This document shows positions 18,429 to 25,801 of a DNA stretch of 64,000 bases, one piece after another. A program made the translations under genes and the position numbers. Position 1 is the stretch's first letter; each line of letters opens with the position of its first letter. Source of the DNA: Myxococcales bacterium (lineage in GTDB: Bacteria > Myxococcota > B64-G9); contig JAAZNF010000009.1 in NCBI GenBank assembly GCA_012798435.1, positions 1 to 64,000 on the forward strand, given 5' to 3'. The notes beneath the pieces were generated by a model. The model was not told where the DNA came from. It saw only the letters and a list, made by a program, of their open reading frames with translations, and did no database searches.

Positions 18429-18447
18429 GCGAGGAGGAAAGACGCCG

Positions 18448-19044
18448 ATGGAAAACCAAGAGACCATCCTGTTCGAGGGCGAGCTCGACCCCACCTTCTT
18501 CGACGAGGTGGCGGCGCTGCCCGAGGGCGCGCACCTGCGCTCGTGTATCCAGTGCGGCACCTGTGGTGGCACCTGCCCGGTGTCGCCCATGCTGCCCCAC
18601 ACGCCGCGAAAGCTGTTTGCCATGATCCGCGCCGGCATGAAGGACGCGGTGCTCTCGTCGCCCACCCCCTGGGTGTGCTCCTCCTGCTACGAGTGCACCG
18701 TAAAATGCCCGGCCGAGATCAAGATCACCGAGCTCATGTACGCCCTCAAGCGCCGGGCCATCCGCGAGGGCGTGCGCTGCGAGGACTCCGACGCCGATCG
18801 CTTCCTGCGCCAGTTCACCCGCATCGTGGCCAAGAACGGCCGCTCGCACGAGCTTTCGCTCCTCATGCGCTACATGATGTTCAAGCACCCCATCCAGATG
18901 CTCAAGCAGACCGGGCTCGGGCTGCGCATGATGGGCAAGGGGCGCATGCCGCTGTTCTCCCACAAGGTCCGGGACAAGGAGAGCTACTCCCGCATGGTGG
19001 AGAAGGCCCTCGAGCTCGGCGCCCAGGAAGGAGGCGTGCAATGA
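18448..19044 (+). CDS. hdrC: Heterodisulfide reductase subunit C-like iron-sulfur protein, 198 aa
   Basis: The electron-relay subunit between HdrA and HdrB. It binds two [4Fe-4S] clusters through CIQCGTCGGTCP (Cys33, 36, 39, 43) and CSSCYECTVKCP (Cys77, 80, 83, 87). After these comes the HdrC-type helical region (ALKRRAIREG, RQFTRIV). Length matches bacterial and archaeal HdrC (about 185-200). No membrane segment is present, so it belongs to the soluble HdrABC type rather than HdrDE. A GAGGAGG ribosome site precedes the ATG. Its stop overlaps the hdrB start (ATGA), which implies a fixed ratio of the two subunits. Confidence 0.92.
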   Translation: MENQETILFEGELDPTFFDEVAALPEGAHLRSCIQCGTCGGTCPVSPMLPHTPRKLFAMIRAGMKDAVLSSPTPWVCSSCYECTVKCPAEIKITELMYALKRRAIREGVRCEDSDADRFLRQFTRIVAKNGRSHELSLLMRYMMFKHPIQMLKQTGLGLRMMGKGRMPLFSHKVRDKESYSRMVEKALELGAQEGGVQ

Positions 19045-19928
19045 GATATCTCTACTACCCCGGCTGCTCGCAGCAGGCCACCGGCCGCACCTACGAGGAG
19101 TCGCTGCGCGCGGTGGCGCCGGAGCTCGGCATCGAGCTTTCCGAGATGGACGATTGGAACTGCTGCGGCACCACCACGGTGATGGCGGTGAACAAGGTGC
19201 TGGCGCTGTCTTTGGCCGGGCGCAACCTGGCGCTGGCCGAGCGCGCCGGCGCGAAGGAGCTCGTCACCGGATGCCCGAGCTGCGCGCTGTCGCTCAGCAA
19301 GGCCCACCAGGCGCTGACCGACGGGAGCGCGGTGGGCGCCAAGGTCAAGGAGGCGCTCGCCGCCGGCGGCTTCGAGTACAAGGGCACGGTCAAGGTCCGT
19401 CACCTGCTGGACGTCATCGTGAACCAGGTGGGCCTCGAGGCGCTCAAAGGAAAGGTTCGCGCCCCGCTCGCCGGCCTCAAGGTGGCACCGTACTACGGCT
19501 GCCAGGTGCTGCGGCCCTACCCGCAGGGCGACGACAGCGAGCGCCCGCAGAACTTGGAAAAACTCATCCAGGCCCTGGGCGGCGAGGTGGCCGACTTCGC
19601 CCTCAAGACGAGCTGCTGCGGCGGCACCCTGGTGGCCACCCGCGCCAAGGTGGGCAACAGCATGAGCTCGCAGGTGATCGCCAGCATCGAAAAATCCGGC
19701 GCCAAGGCCATCGTCACCCCGTGCAGCCTGTGCCAGACCACGCTGGAGGCGGTGCAGCGCCACAGCAAGAAGCTGCTCGGCCACAAGGTCCGCATCCCGG
19801 TGCTCACCATCACCCAGCTCATCGGACTGGCCCTGGGGCAGGACCGCAAGGCCCTGGCGCTACAGCGCTTGCTGGCTCCCAAGGCGTGCGTGAAGGAGCT
19901 GGAAATGCGTCCCGGGGCGGGAGCGTAA
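19041..19928 (+). CDS. hdrB: Heterodisulfide reductase subunit B-like protein with two CCG domains, 295 aa
   Basis: The likely catalytic disulfide-reducing subunit. Both CCG motifs are intact: Cys9, Cys41-Cys42 and Cys78/Cys81 in the first, Cys154, Cys192-Cys193 and Cys228/Cys231 in the second. In known HdrB these bind two noncubane [4Fe-4S] clusters that cleave a heterodisulfide. In bacteria without coenzyme M the disulfide partner is unknown. The ATG at 19041 overlaps the hdrC stop. An upstream extension of this frame to 18543 is only the shadow of hdrC. hdrA follows 12 bases later. Confidence 0.93.
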   Translation: MRYLYYPGCSQQATGRTYEESLRAVAPELGIELSEMDDWNCCGTTTVMAVNKVLALSLAGRNLALAERAGAKELVTGCPSCALSLSKAHQALTDGSAVGAKVKEALAAGGFEYKGTVKVRHLLDVIVNQVGLEALKGKVRAPLAGLKVAPYYGCQVLRPYPQGDDSERPQNLEKLIQALGGEVADFALKTSCCGGTLVATRAKVGNSMSSQVIASIEKSGAKAIVTPCSLCQTTLEAVQRHSKKLLGHKVRIPVLTITQLIGLALGQDRKALALQRLLAPKACVKELEMRPGAGA

Positions 19929-19940
19929 AGGAGAACGACC

Positions 19941-21911
19941 ATGGCGGATCCCCGAATCGGTGTGTACGTCTGTCACTGCGGCTCCAACATCGCCGGCAAG
20001 GTGGACGTGAAGAAGGTCGCCGAATACGCCGGCTCGCTTCCCGGCGTCAAGGTGGCCCGAGACTACGTGTTCATGTGCTCGGAGCCGGGCCAGGAGCTCA
20101 TCCGCAAGGACATCGCCGAGCACGAGCTCAACCGGGTGGTGGTGGCTTCCTGCTCGCCGCTCATGCACGAGCCCACCTTCCGCGCGGCCTGCGCTCGCGC
20201 CGGCCTCAACCCATACCTCATGCAGATGGCCAACATCCGCGAGCAGTGCTCGTGGGTGACCGAGGACACCGCCGCCGCCACCGAGAAGGCCAAGGCGCTG
20301 GTGGCCGGGGCGGTGGGCAAGGCGCGCTTCTTGCGGCCGCTCAACGAGTGCGAGGTGTCGGTGGCCCAGGCGGTGCTGGTGGTGGGTGGCGGCATCGCCG
20401 GCATCCAGGCGGCGCTGCAGTGCGCCGACGCCGGGTACAAGACCTACCTGGTGGAGCGCGAGCAGAGCATCGGCGGCCACATGGCCATGCTGGACAAGAC
20501 CTTCCCCACGCTGGATTGTTCGGCCTGCATCCTCACGCCCAAGATGGTCTCGGTGGGCCAGCACCCCAACATCGAGCTCATGACCTCCTCCGAGGTGGTG
20601 GACGTGGGCGGCTACGTCGGCAACCTCAAGGTCAAGGTGCGCCGCTTCGCGACCTACGTCGACTACGACAAGTGCAACGGCTGCGGCCTGTGTCAGGAAA
20701 AGTGCCCCATGAAGGTGCCCAACCCCTTCGAGCAGGGGCGCACCAAGCGCAAGGCCATCTACACCATGTTCCCCCAGGCGGTGCCGAACAAGCCGGTCAT
20801 CGACCACGACAATTGCACCTTCTTCAAGAAGGGCACCTGTAAGGTGTGCGCCAAGTTCTGCAAGATGAACGCCATCGACTTCGAGCAGAAGGAGCGCATC
20901 GAGGAGCTCGAGGTGGGCGCCATCATCCTGGCCACCGGGCATAAGGTGTTCGACGCCACCGCCATGGCGCGCTATGGCTACGGGCGCCTCAAGAACGTCT
21001 ACTCGGCCCTCGAGTTCGAGCGCATGGTGAACTCCGGCGGCTTCTCCAAGGGCGAGATCGTCACCGAGGAGGGCAAGCACCCCAAGGCGGTCGGCATCAT
21101 CCACTGCGTCGGCAGCCGCGACCGGCACCACCTGCCTTACTGCTCCAGCATCTGCTGCATGTACAGCCTCAAGTTCGCCCACCTCATCAAGGAGCACTCC
21201 GACGCCGAGGTGTACGACTTCTACATCGACATGCGCTGCGTGGGGAAGGGCTACGAGGAGTTCTACGACCGGCTGCTCAACGAGGGTGTGCGCTTCGTGC
21301 GCGGCAAGGTGGCCTCCATCACCGACGAGGCGCGTCATCCCTCCGAGGAGGGCCGGCTGGTGGTGCAGGTCGAGGACACCCTGGCGGGCGTGGTGCGGCG
21401 CATCCCGCTCGACATGGTGATCCTGGCCAACGGGCTCGAGTCCCGGGCAGACTCGGACGCGGTGGGGCGGCTGTTCGGGGTGTCGCGCAACAAGGACGGG
21501 TTCTTCATCGAGCAGCACCCCAAGCTCGCGCCGGTGTCCACCCCCAACAAGGCGGTGTTCATCGCCGGCACCTGCGCCGGGCCCAAGGACATCCCTCACA
21601 CCGTGGCCCAGGCCTCGGCGGCCGCGGCCGGCGCGCTCACCATACTGCGTCAGGGCAAGGTGCTCCTCGAGTCCATCGCCGCCAGGGTCCGGCCCGAGAT
21701 GTGCTCGGGCTGCCGCACCTGCGTCGATCTGTGCGCCTACAAGGCCATCTCCTTCGACGAGAGCACCAAGCTGGCCACGGTGGACGAGACCATGTGCCGT
21801 GGCTGCGGCACCTGCGTGGCGGCCTGTCCGTCCGGCGCCATCGAAGGACGGCACTTCGACGACCGCCAGATCGACTCCGAGATCGAGGGCCTGCTCTCCG
21901 ACGCGCGCTAG
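19941..21911 (+). CDS. hdrA: Heterodisulfide reductase subunit A-like flavoprotein, 656 aa
   Basis: A FAD-containing hub for electron transfer, possibly by flavin-based bifurcation. The N-terminus has VYVCHCGSNIAG, typical of HdrA. The FAD site is VVGGGIAG (147-154) followed by the HdrA-specific LDCSACILTPKM (Cys193, Cys196). Cys245/248/251/255 and Cys292/300/303/307 form the two central cluster sites. Near the C-terminus are two ferredoxin motifs, CSGCRTCVDLC and CRGCGTCVAACP. No selenocysteine codon is seen. Length is normal (about 650). GGAG precedes the ATG. No MvhD, hydrogenase or FlxABCD gene is in the window, so the electron donor is not visible. Confidence 0.94.
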   Translation: MADPRIGVYVCHCGSNIAGKVDVKKVAEYAGSLPGVKVARDYVFMCSEPGQELIRKDIAEHELNRVVVASCSPLMHEPTFRAACARAGLNPYLMQMANIREQCSWVTEDTAAATEKAKALVAGAVGKARFLRPLNECEVSVAQAVLVVGGGIAGIQAALQCADAGYKTYLVEREQSIGGHMAMLDKTFPTLDCSACILTPKMVSVGQHPNIELMTSSEVVDVGGYVGNLKVKVRRFATYVDYDKCNGCGLCQEKCPMKVPNPFEQGRTKRKAIYTMFPQAVPNKPVIDHDNCTFFKKGTCKVCAKFCKMNAIDFEQKERIEELEVGAIILATGHKVFDATAMARYGYGRLKNVYSALEFERMVNSGGFSKGEIVTEEGKHPKAVGIIHCVGSRDRHHLPYCSSICCMYSLKFAHLIKEHSDAEVYDFYIDMRCVGKGYEEFYDRLLNEGVRFVRGKVASITDEARHPSEEGRLVVQVEDTLAGVVRRIPLDMVILANGLESRADSDAVGRLFGVSRNKDGFFIEQHPKLAPVSTPNKAVFIAGTCAGPKDIPHTVAQASAAAAGALTILRQGKVLLESIAARVRPEMCSGCRTCVDLCAYKAISFDESTKLATVDETMCRGCGTCVAACPSGAIEGRHFDDRQIDSEIEGLLSDAR

Positions 21912-21967
21912 TCACCCCACTCCGCAGCGATATTCACGCAACAGTCCGAAAATAAGACATTTTCATC

Positions 21968-22013
21968 GGGGACAGGCCCCAGTGATTCCCGGGAAAACAC
22001 GGGGACAGGCCCC
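21968..22013 (+). repeat. Two copies of the GGGGACAGGCCCC repeat
   Basis: Exact cores at 21968-21980 and 22001-22013, 33 bases apart, in the convergent gap between hdrA and the minus-strand gene at 22069. Confidence 0.9.
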
Positions 22014-22068
22014 GGGGGTTTGCCCCGTTGCTTGCCGGGTGAATACAGTTTTTCTGAAGAGTTCTTGG

Positions 22069-22476
22069 CTACTTGGAGTTATTCGAACGGGGCTTGAGCT
22101 TCTTGAACCAGAGCTTTTCCGCGTACCAGCGTCCGTCCTTTTGCACCAGATTGGTGAAGGTGCGGCCGTCCTTCATCTTGATCTTGGCCTTGCCGGGTTT
22201 CTTCTGGCGAATCTCGGCGACGAGGTCGTCCAGGGAGAGCTTTTCGAGGTGCTCCTGCGCCTTCTTCAGGTTCTTTTCGGTGATCCGGTCGCGCAAGCGC
22301 TCGACGAAACACGCCTTGAGGCCGGCCAGATCACCGGCCCGCGCACGGTCGATCTGCGTCTCCACGGCGCTGCGCGGGCTTGAAAGATCGAGCGCTGACT
22401 CCGCCGGCCCGGCCAGGACCAGTTTCGGAAGAAGCAACAAAGCGACCAGCGTTCCCAGGAAGCAGGTTCGGTTCAT
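22069..22476 (-). CDS. Small exported protein, possible NTF2-like/DUF4878 type, 135 aa
   Basis: Residues 1-20 are a signal peptide (LVALLLLPKLVLA). The mature part has the order seen in lumazine/NTF2-like exported proteins: a SPRSAVETQIDRARAGDLAGLK helix, a helical middle with many Lys and Glu, then strands KAKIKMKDGRTFTNLV and a closing KDGRWYAEKLWF. The domain is small, so this is a resemblance rather than a firm assignment. The ATG at 22476 has GGAGG upstream; longer frames to 22569 lack a site. It is divergent from the FG-GAP lipoprotein gene. Role unknown. Confidence 0.7.
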   Translation of the reverse strand: MNRTCFLGTLVALLLLPKLVLAGPAESALDLSSPRSAVETQIDRARAGDLAGLKACFVERLRDRITEKNLKKAQEHLEKLSLDDLVAEIRQKKPGKAKIKMKDGRTFTNLVQKDGRWYAEKLWFKKLKPRSNNSK

Positions 22477-22595
22477 TGTCCATCCTCCGCAGGCCACCGG
22501 GCCGATCGATACGAGATTACCCCGACCAGAACGGCCCGGCAAGGCTTGAAGGCTTGGAGTTCGACACACGAGGAGCGCAGCTGGACGACAGTCTC

Positions 22596-22624
22596 TTGTC
22601 GAAGACCGATGAGCCTGCTAGCAT
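22596..22624 (+). promoter_or_regulatory. Candidate sigma-70 promoter for the FG-GAP lipoprotein gene
   Basis: TTGTCG (22596-22601), a 17-base spacer and TAGCAT (22619-22624) precede the ATG at 22658, whose own ribosome site GGAGGT is clear. Each box matches consensus at four of six positions. Confidence 0.4.
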
Positions 22625-22657
22625 CGCAGCGTTTGCCGCTCGCAGGAGGTCACGACG

Positions 22658-24556
22658 ATGCGATGGGTTCTCATGTTTGTTTCGTTGATTCCACTTGCCT
22701 GCAGCTCGAAGTCCTCGACCTCTGATAGCGGGGTGGATTCGGGAACCGATCCGCGGCCGCCCGCCATCTGTCACGAAGGTCCCATGGGCTCGGCCGAGGC
22801 CTTCGTGAACGCGACAGAAGAAGCGGGCTTTGCCGCGCTCGACGCCATCGGCTTCTACCTCACCGTTGCCGACCTCGACGGCGACGGGTACGCCGACCTG
22901 GTGGTCAAGAAGAACGGCACCAGCCAGCGGGACACCCACGTCGTCTATCACAACGTTCCCCATCCGACCCTTCGTGGCCGGCGCGCCTTCGTGGAGTGGA
23001 CCGGCACCGGCATCGACCTCAACCGGCGCACCGGCATCACCGGGCGCGCGGCGAGCTTCCACCAGGCCGCCGACGTGGACAACGACGGTGACATGGACCT
23101 GTTCGCGGCGAGCTACTTCCAGGACGACGCCAGCGACCTCCTCGACCGGCAGGAGATCCTGCTCAACGACGGGACCGGGCACTTCTCCCTGATCGCGGGT
23201 GGCTCCTCCGTCGCCACGCCCGAGCGGCCGACGAACAGCGCCGCCGCGTTCCTGGACTTCGATCGCGACGGCAAGCTCGACCTCTTCGTCGCCGACTGGT
23301 ACAAGAACTACGGACTCACCTACGAGGCCAACCAGGCCCGGCTCTACCACGGCCTGGGCGACGGAACGTTCTCCGAGGTCACTGAAGCCGCCAAGCTGAT
23401 GGAAAAAGCCGAGGTCGGCCAGCGCGACAGCCGCAAGCCCGCCTACGGCGCCTCCGCCTGCGACCTGGATGGGGACGGCTACCCGGACCTAATGAAGGCC
23501 AACTACGGGCGCCAGTGGAACGACCTCTACCTGAACCTCGGCAATGGTACCTTCGAGAACATCGCCGAGAGCGCCCACGTGGACGGCGACGACAACCACG
23601 ACTTCCACGATAACCAGATGTGGCTGTGCTGGTGCAAGTTCCATCCCAACGACTGCACCCTGCCGACCCAGCCGCAGATCGATTGCTCCCAGTCCGCCTG
23701 GAGCGCCGACGACGAGAACCCGTTCCGGCTCAACGGCAACACCTGGGAGCTCCTGTGTGCGGATTACGATCGGGACGGCGATCTCGATCTGCTGTCGCTC
23801 GAGGTAGCCCACGGCTGGGCGGGACAATCCAGCGACCGGACGCAGATCCTGCAAAACAATGGCAAGCGTGGCCGGGAGCTCGCCTTCACCCGCCTCTCCG
23901 GCGAGCAGAGCGGCGTCAACCGGCCGCGAGCGGGGGCCTTCTGGAACGAGGGCGACATCTGGGCCGCCTGGATGGACTACGACAACGATGGGCTCGTGGA
24001 CCTGCTCATCCACGAGGGGGCTTACCCGGAGAACCGCCTGTACCTGTTCCGGCAACAGGTGGGTGGCACATTCAAGGACGTGGCCCTGCTAAACGGCCTG
24101 GACCTGCCCAACCCGGGCGCGGCGGCGGTGGCGGACTTCGATCTGGATGGCGATCTCGACATCGTCACGACGGTGGTGCCGGGGAAGGGGACCTGGACCA
24201 AGGGAAGCCTTTTGTACTTTCGAAATCAACTTGGCGAGCACTACAACTGGATCCGGATTGACCTCAAAGGCGCCGGGCCGCCTGACGGATCGAACCGGAT
24301 GGGAATGGGCGCCTGGGTAAAGGTCGCTTCCGGTGGAAAGACGCAAATGTGGGAGGTTTCCGGGGGAGATGGACGGTTCGGCAACCAGAAGGAGCTCTCC
24401 CTCACCTTTGGCCTGGGACGGGTGTGCGACGACGTCGACATCGAGGTCCGCTGGCCGAACAAGGCCCTCACCATACAGAGGTTCGAAAAGGTCCGAGCCA
24501 ACTACCGGGTCCGTCTGACAGAAGGCAGCGACAAGGTGGAGTACCTCGGCATCTAG
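22658..24556 (+). CDS. FG-GAP/VCBS beta-propeller lipoprotein with ASPIC/UnbV C-terminus, 632 aa
   Basis: A surface lipoprotein: signal ends at PLAC (Cys15), followed by a Ser/Asp linker. At least seven FG-GAP/VCBS-type calcium-binding blades are visible through repeats of the form D(L/V/F/Y)D(G/N/R)DG.(.)DL (for example DLDGDGYADLVV, DVDNDGDMDLF, DYDRDGDLDLL, DFDLDGDLDIV), consistent with a seven-blade propeller. The last 110 residues fit the ASPIC/UnbV family (NRMGMGAWVKV, FGLGRVCDDVDIEVRWPN). Such proteins mediate binding at the surface; the ligand is unknown. GGAGGT precedes the ATG. A T-tailed repeat hairpin lies 41 bases after the stop. Confidence 0.88.
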   Translation: MRWVLMFVSLIPLACSSKSSTSDSGVDSGTDPRPPAICHEGPMGSAEAFVNATEEAGFAALDAIGFYLTVADLDGDGYADLVVKKNGTSQRDTHVVYHNVPHPTLRGRRAFVEWTGTGIDLNRRTGITGRAASFHQAADVDNDGDMDLFAASYFQDDASDLLDRQEILLNDGTGHFSLIAGGSSVATPERPTNSAAAFLDFDRDGKLDLFVADWYKNYGLTYEANQARLYHGLGDGTFSEVTEAAKLMEKAEVGQRDSRKPAYGASACDLDGDGYPDLMKANYGRQWNDLYLNLGNGTFENIAESAHVDGDDNHDFHDNQMWLCWCKFHPNDCTLPTQPQIDCSQSAWSADDENPFRLNGNTWELLCADYDRDGDLDLLSLEVAHGWAGQSSDRTQILQNNGKRGRELAFTRLSGEQSGVNRPRAGAFWNEGDIWAAWMDYDNDGLVDLLIHEGAYPENRLYLFRQQVGGTFKDVALLNGLDLPNPGAAAVADFDLDGDLDIVTTVVPGKGTWTKGSLLYFRNQLGEHYNWIRIDLKGAGPPDGSNRMGMGAWVKVASGGKTQMWEVSGGDGRFGNQKELSLTFGLGRVCDDVDIEVRWPNKALTIQRFEKVRANYRVRLTEGSDKVEYLGI

Positions 24557-24597
24557 GGACCCGTTATCATAGAACCAGTATAGCCTGCGGAACCAGC

Positions 24598-24617
24598 GGG
24601 GCCTGTCCCCTTTTTTT
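24598..24617 (+). terminator. Rho-independent-like terminator formed by a repeat copy
   Basis: The exact core GGGGCCTGTCCCC (24598-24610) forms a four-base-pair stem and is followed by seven T. It is correctly placed and oriented to end the FG-GAP lipoprotein transcript. Confidence 0.5.
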
Positions 24618-24636
24618 CAATCGGTCAATCGGAACC

Positions 24637-25023
24637 ATGGTCGACCAACCCTTGACCCAAGGTCCTACTGATGACCCTTTTAGTGGAGAAAAGTGCTCTG
24701 TACTGGTCTTCTACGCCGTGGATAAAATGGAAGATGAGCCTGATCGAAACACGCCCTCGCTAGTATTGGAGCCCCACTGGTCACACCTCATCCATGCGGA
24801 TACCGCACCGTACCTGACCGAGCTCACAAGTGAGCAATTCCTTGAAGAACTCCAGCAGGCCGGCCAGAAAGCCACCTGGTACGAACGCCAGGTCATCAAC
24901 CGGATTAGAGAGTGGTTTCTGAGCCAACAGAAGCCCGCGGTGCTCTATGAGCTCGAGCCACCGTCAATCGCTGGCAGCGGGATGGCGCGAAAGCTCGGCC
25001 TGGAACGGGAACGATCTGGTTAG
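24637..25023 (+). CDS. Hypothetical protein, 128 aa
   Basis: I do not recognise this protein. It is acidic and Glu/Gln-rich, has no signal or membrane segment, and contains amphipathic helical stretches (SEQFLEELQQAGQKATWYERQVINRIREWFL). The composition looks like a real soluble protein, but codon use is less GC-rich at third positions than in neighbours, which may indicate recent acquisition. The ATG has only a weak GGAA site. The frame is open upstream to 24349, but that part shadows the previous gene and crosses its terminator. It ends 33 bases before the end of tlyA on the other strand. Confidence 0.45.
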   Translation: MVDQPLTQGPTDDPFSGEKCSVLVFYAVDKMEDEPDRNTPSLVLEPHWSHLIHADTAPYLTELTSEQFLEELQQAGQKATWYERQVINRIREWFLSQQKPAVLYELEPPSIAGSGMARKLGLERERSG

Positions 25024-25041
25024 CACAAGGACGGTGGGGAT

Positions 25042-25054
25042 GGGGACAGGCCCC
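25042..25054 (+). repeat. Single GGGGACAGGCCCC repeat copy
   Basis: Exact core in the 33-base gap between the converging ends of the hypothetical gene at 24637 and tlyA. Confidence 0.9.
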
Positions 25055-25056
25055 GT

Positions 25057-25797
25057 TCAGGGCTTTGAAAAGCAAACGAAAAACTCGATATTGCCGTCGG
25101 TGCCCGGCGGATCCGCCTGAACCGTCCCGAGGTGCGAAAGCCCAATCGAAGCAGCCGCTTCAATGACTCTCGCCACTGCCTCCAGGCGCGCCCTCTCGTC
25201 ACGGACGATGCCTCCCCGGCCGACCTTCTCGCGCCCGACCTCGAACTGCGGCTTTATCAGGAGCAGCATCTTTCCACCGGGCCGCAAGACCGCCTCCAGC
25301 GCCGGAAGCAAAAGCCGCAACGAGATGAATGACAGGTCTCCGACGACCAGGTCCACCAGCCCCGGCAGGTCCGATGGCTTAAGATGGCGCACGTTCGTCG
25401 GAGGAAGGAGCAAGACCCGCGGATCGACTTTGATTCTTTCATGGAGTTGTTCCGGACTCACGTCCGCCGCGAACACGCGCGCCACGCCCCGCTGCAACAG
25501 ACAGTCCGAAAATCCTCCCGTCGAGCAACCCGCGTCCAGGGCGACGAGACCGCGGGCATCGAGGCCAAAATGCTCGAGGGCGTTCTGCAGCTTGAGCCCG
25601 CCTCTTGACACGAAAGGATGTGGCGGCTTCTGGACGGCGACCTGCGCTTCCTCGTTGACCCGCGTCCCGGGTTTATCGATCGTCTGACCGCCGACCGACA
25701 CCCGGCCTTCCATGATGAAGGCCGCCGCCCGCGTCCTGCTCTCGCACAGGCCGCGCTCGACGAGGAGCTGGTCCAGGCGGATCTTTTTCTGCGCCAT
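25057..25797 (-). CDS. tlyA: TlyA-family 16S/23S rRNA 2'-O-methyltransferase, 246 aa
   Basis: Uses S-adenosylmethionine to methylate ribose of cytidine in rRNA; related proteins are annotated as hemolysin A. The N-terminal S4 RNA-binding domain (about 5-65: RLDQLLVERGLCESRTRAAA, GRVSVGG) is followed by a Rossmann methyltransferase domain of the FtsJ/RrmJ type: SAM motif LDAGCSTGGFSD, DVSPEQL, VVGDLSFISL and LLLIKPQFE, which supply the K-D-K-E type catalytic set. ATG at 25797 lies four bases after the dxs stop; the S4 domain begins right at this start. Pairing of dxs with tlyA is common in bacteria, so an operon is likely. Confidence 0.93.
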   Translation of the reverse strand: MAQKKIRLDQLLVERGLCESRTRAAAFIMEGRVSVGGQTIDKPGTRVNEEAQVAVQKPPHPFVSRGGLKLQNALEHFGLDARGLVALDAGCSTGGFSDCLLQRGVARVFAADVSPEQLHERIKVDPRVLLLPPTNVRHLKPSDLPGLVDLVVGDLSFISLRLLLPALEAVLRPGGKMLLLIKPQFEVGREKVGRGGIVRDERARLEAVARVIEAAASIGLSHLGTVQADPPGTDGNIEFFVCFSKP

Positions 25798-25801
25798 GTC
25801 T

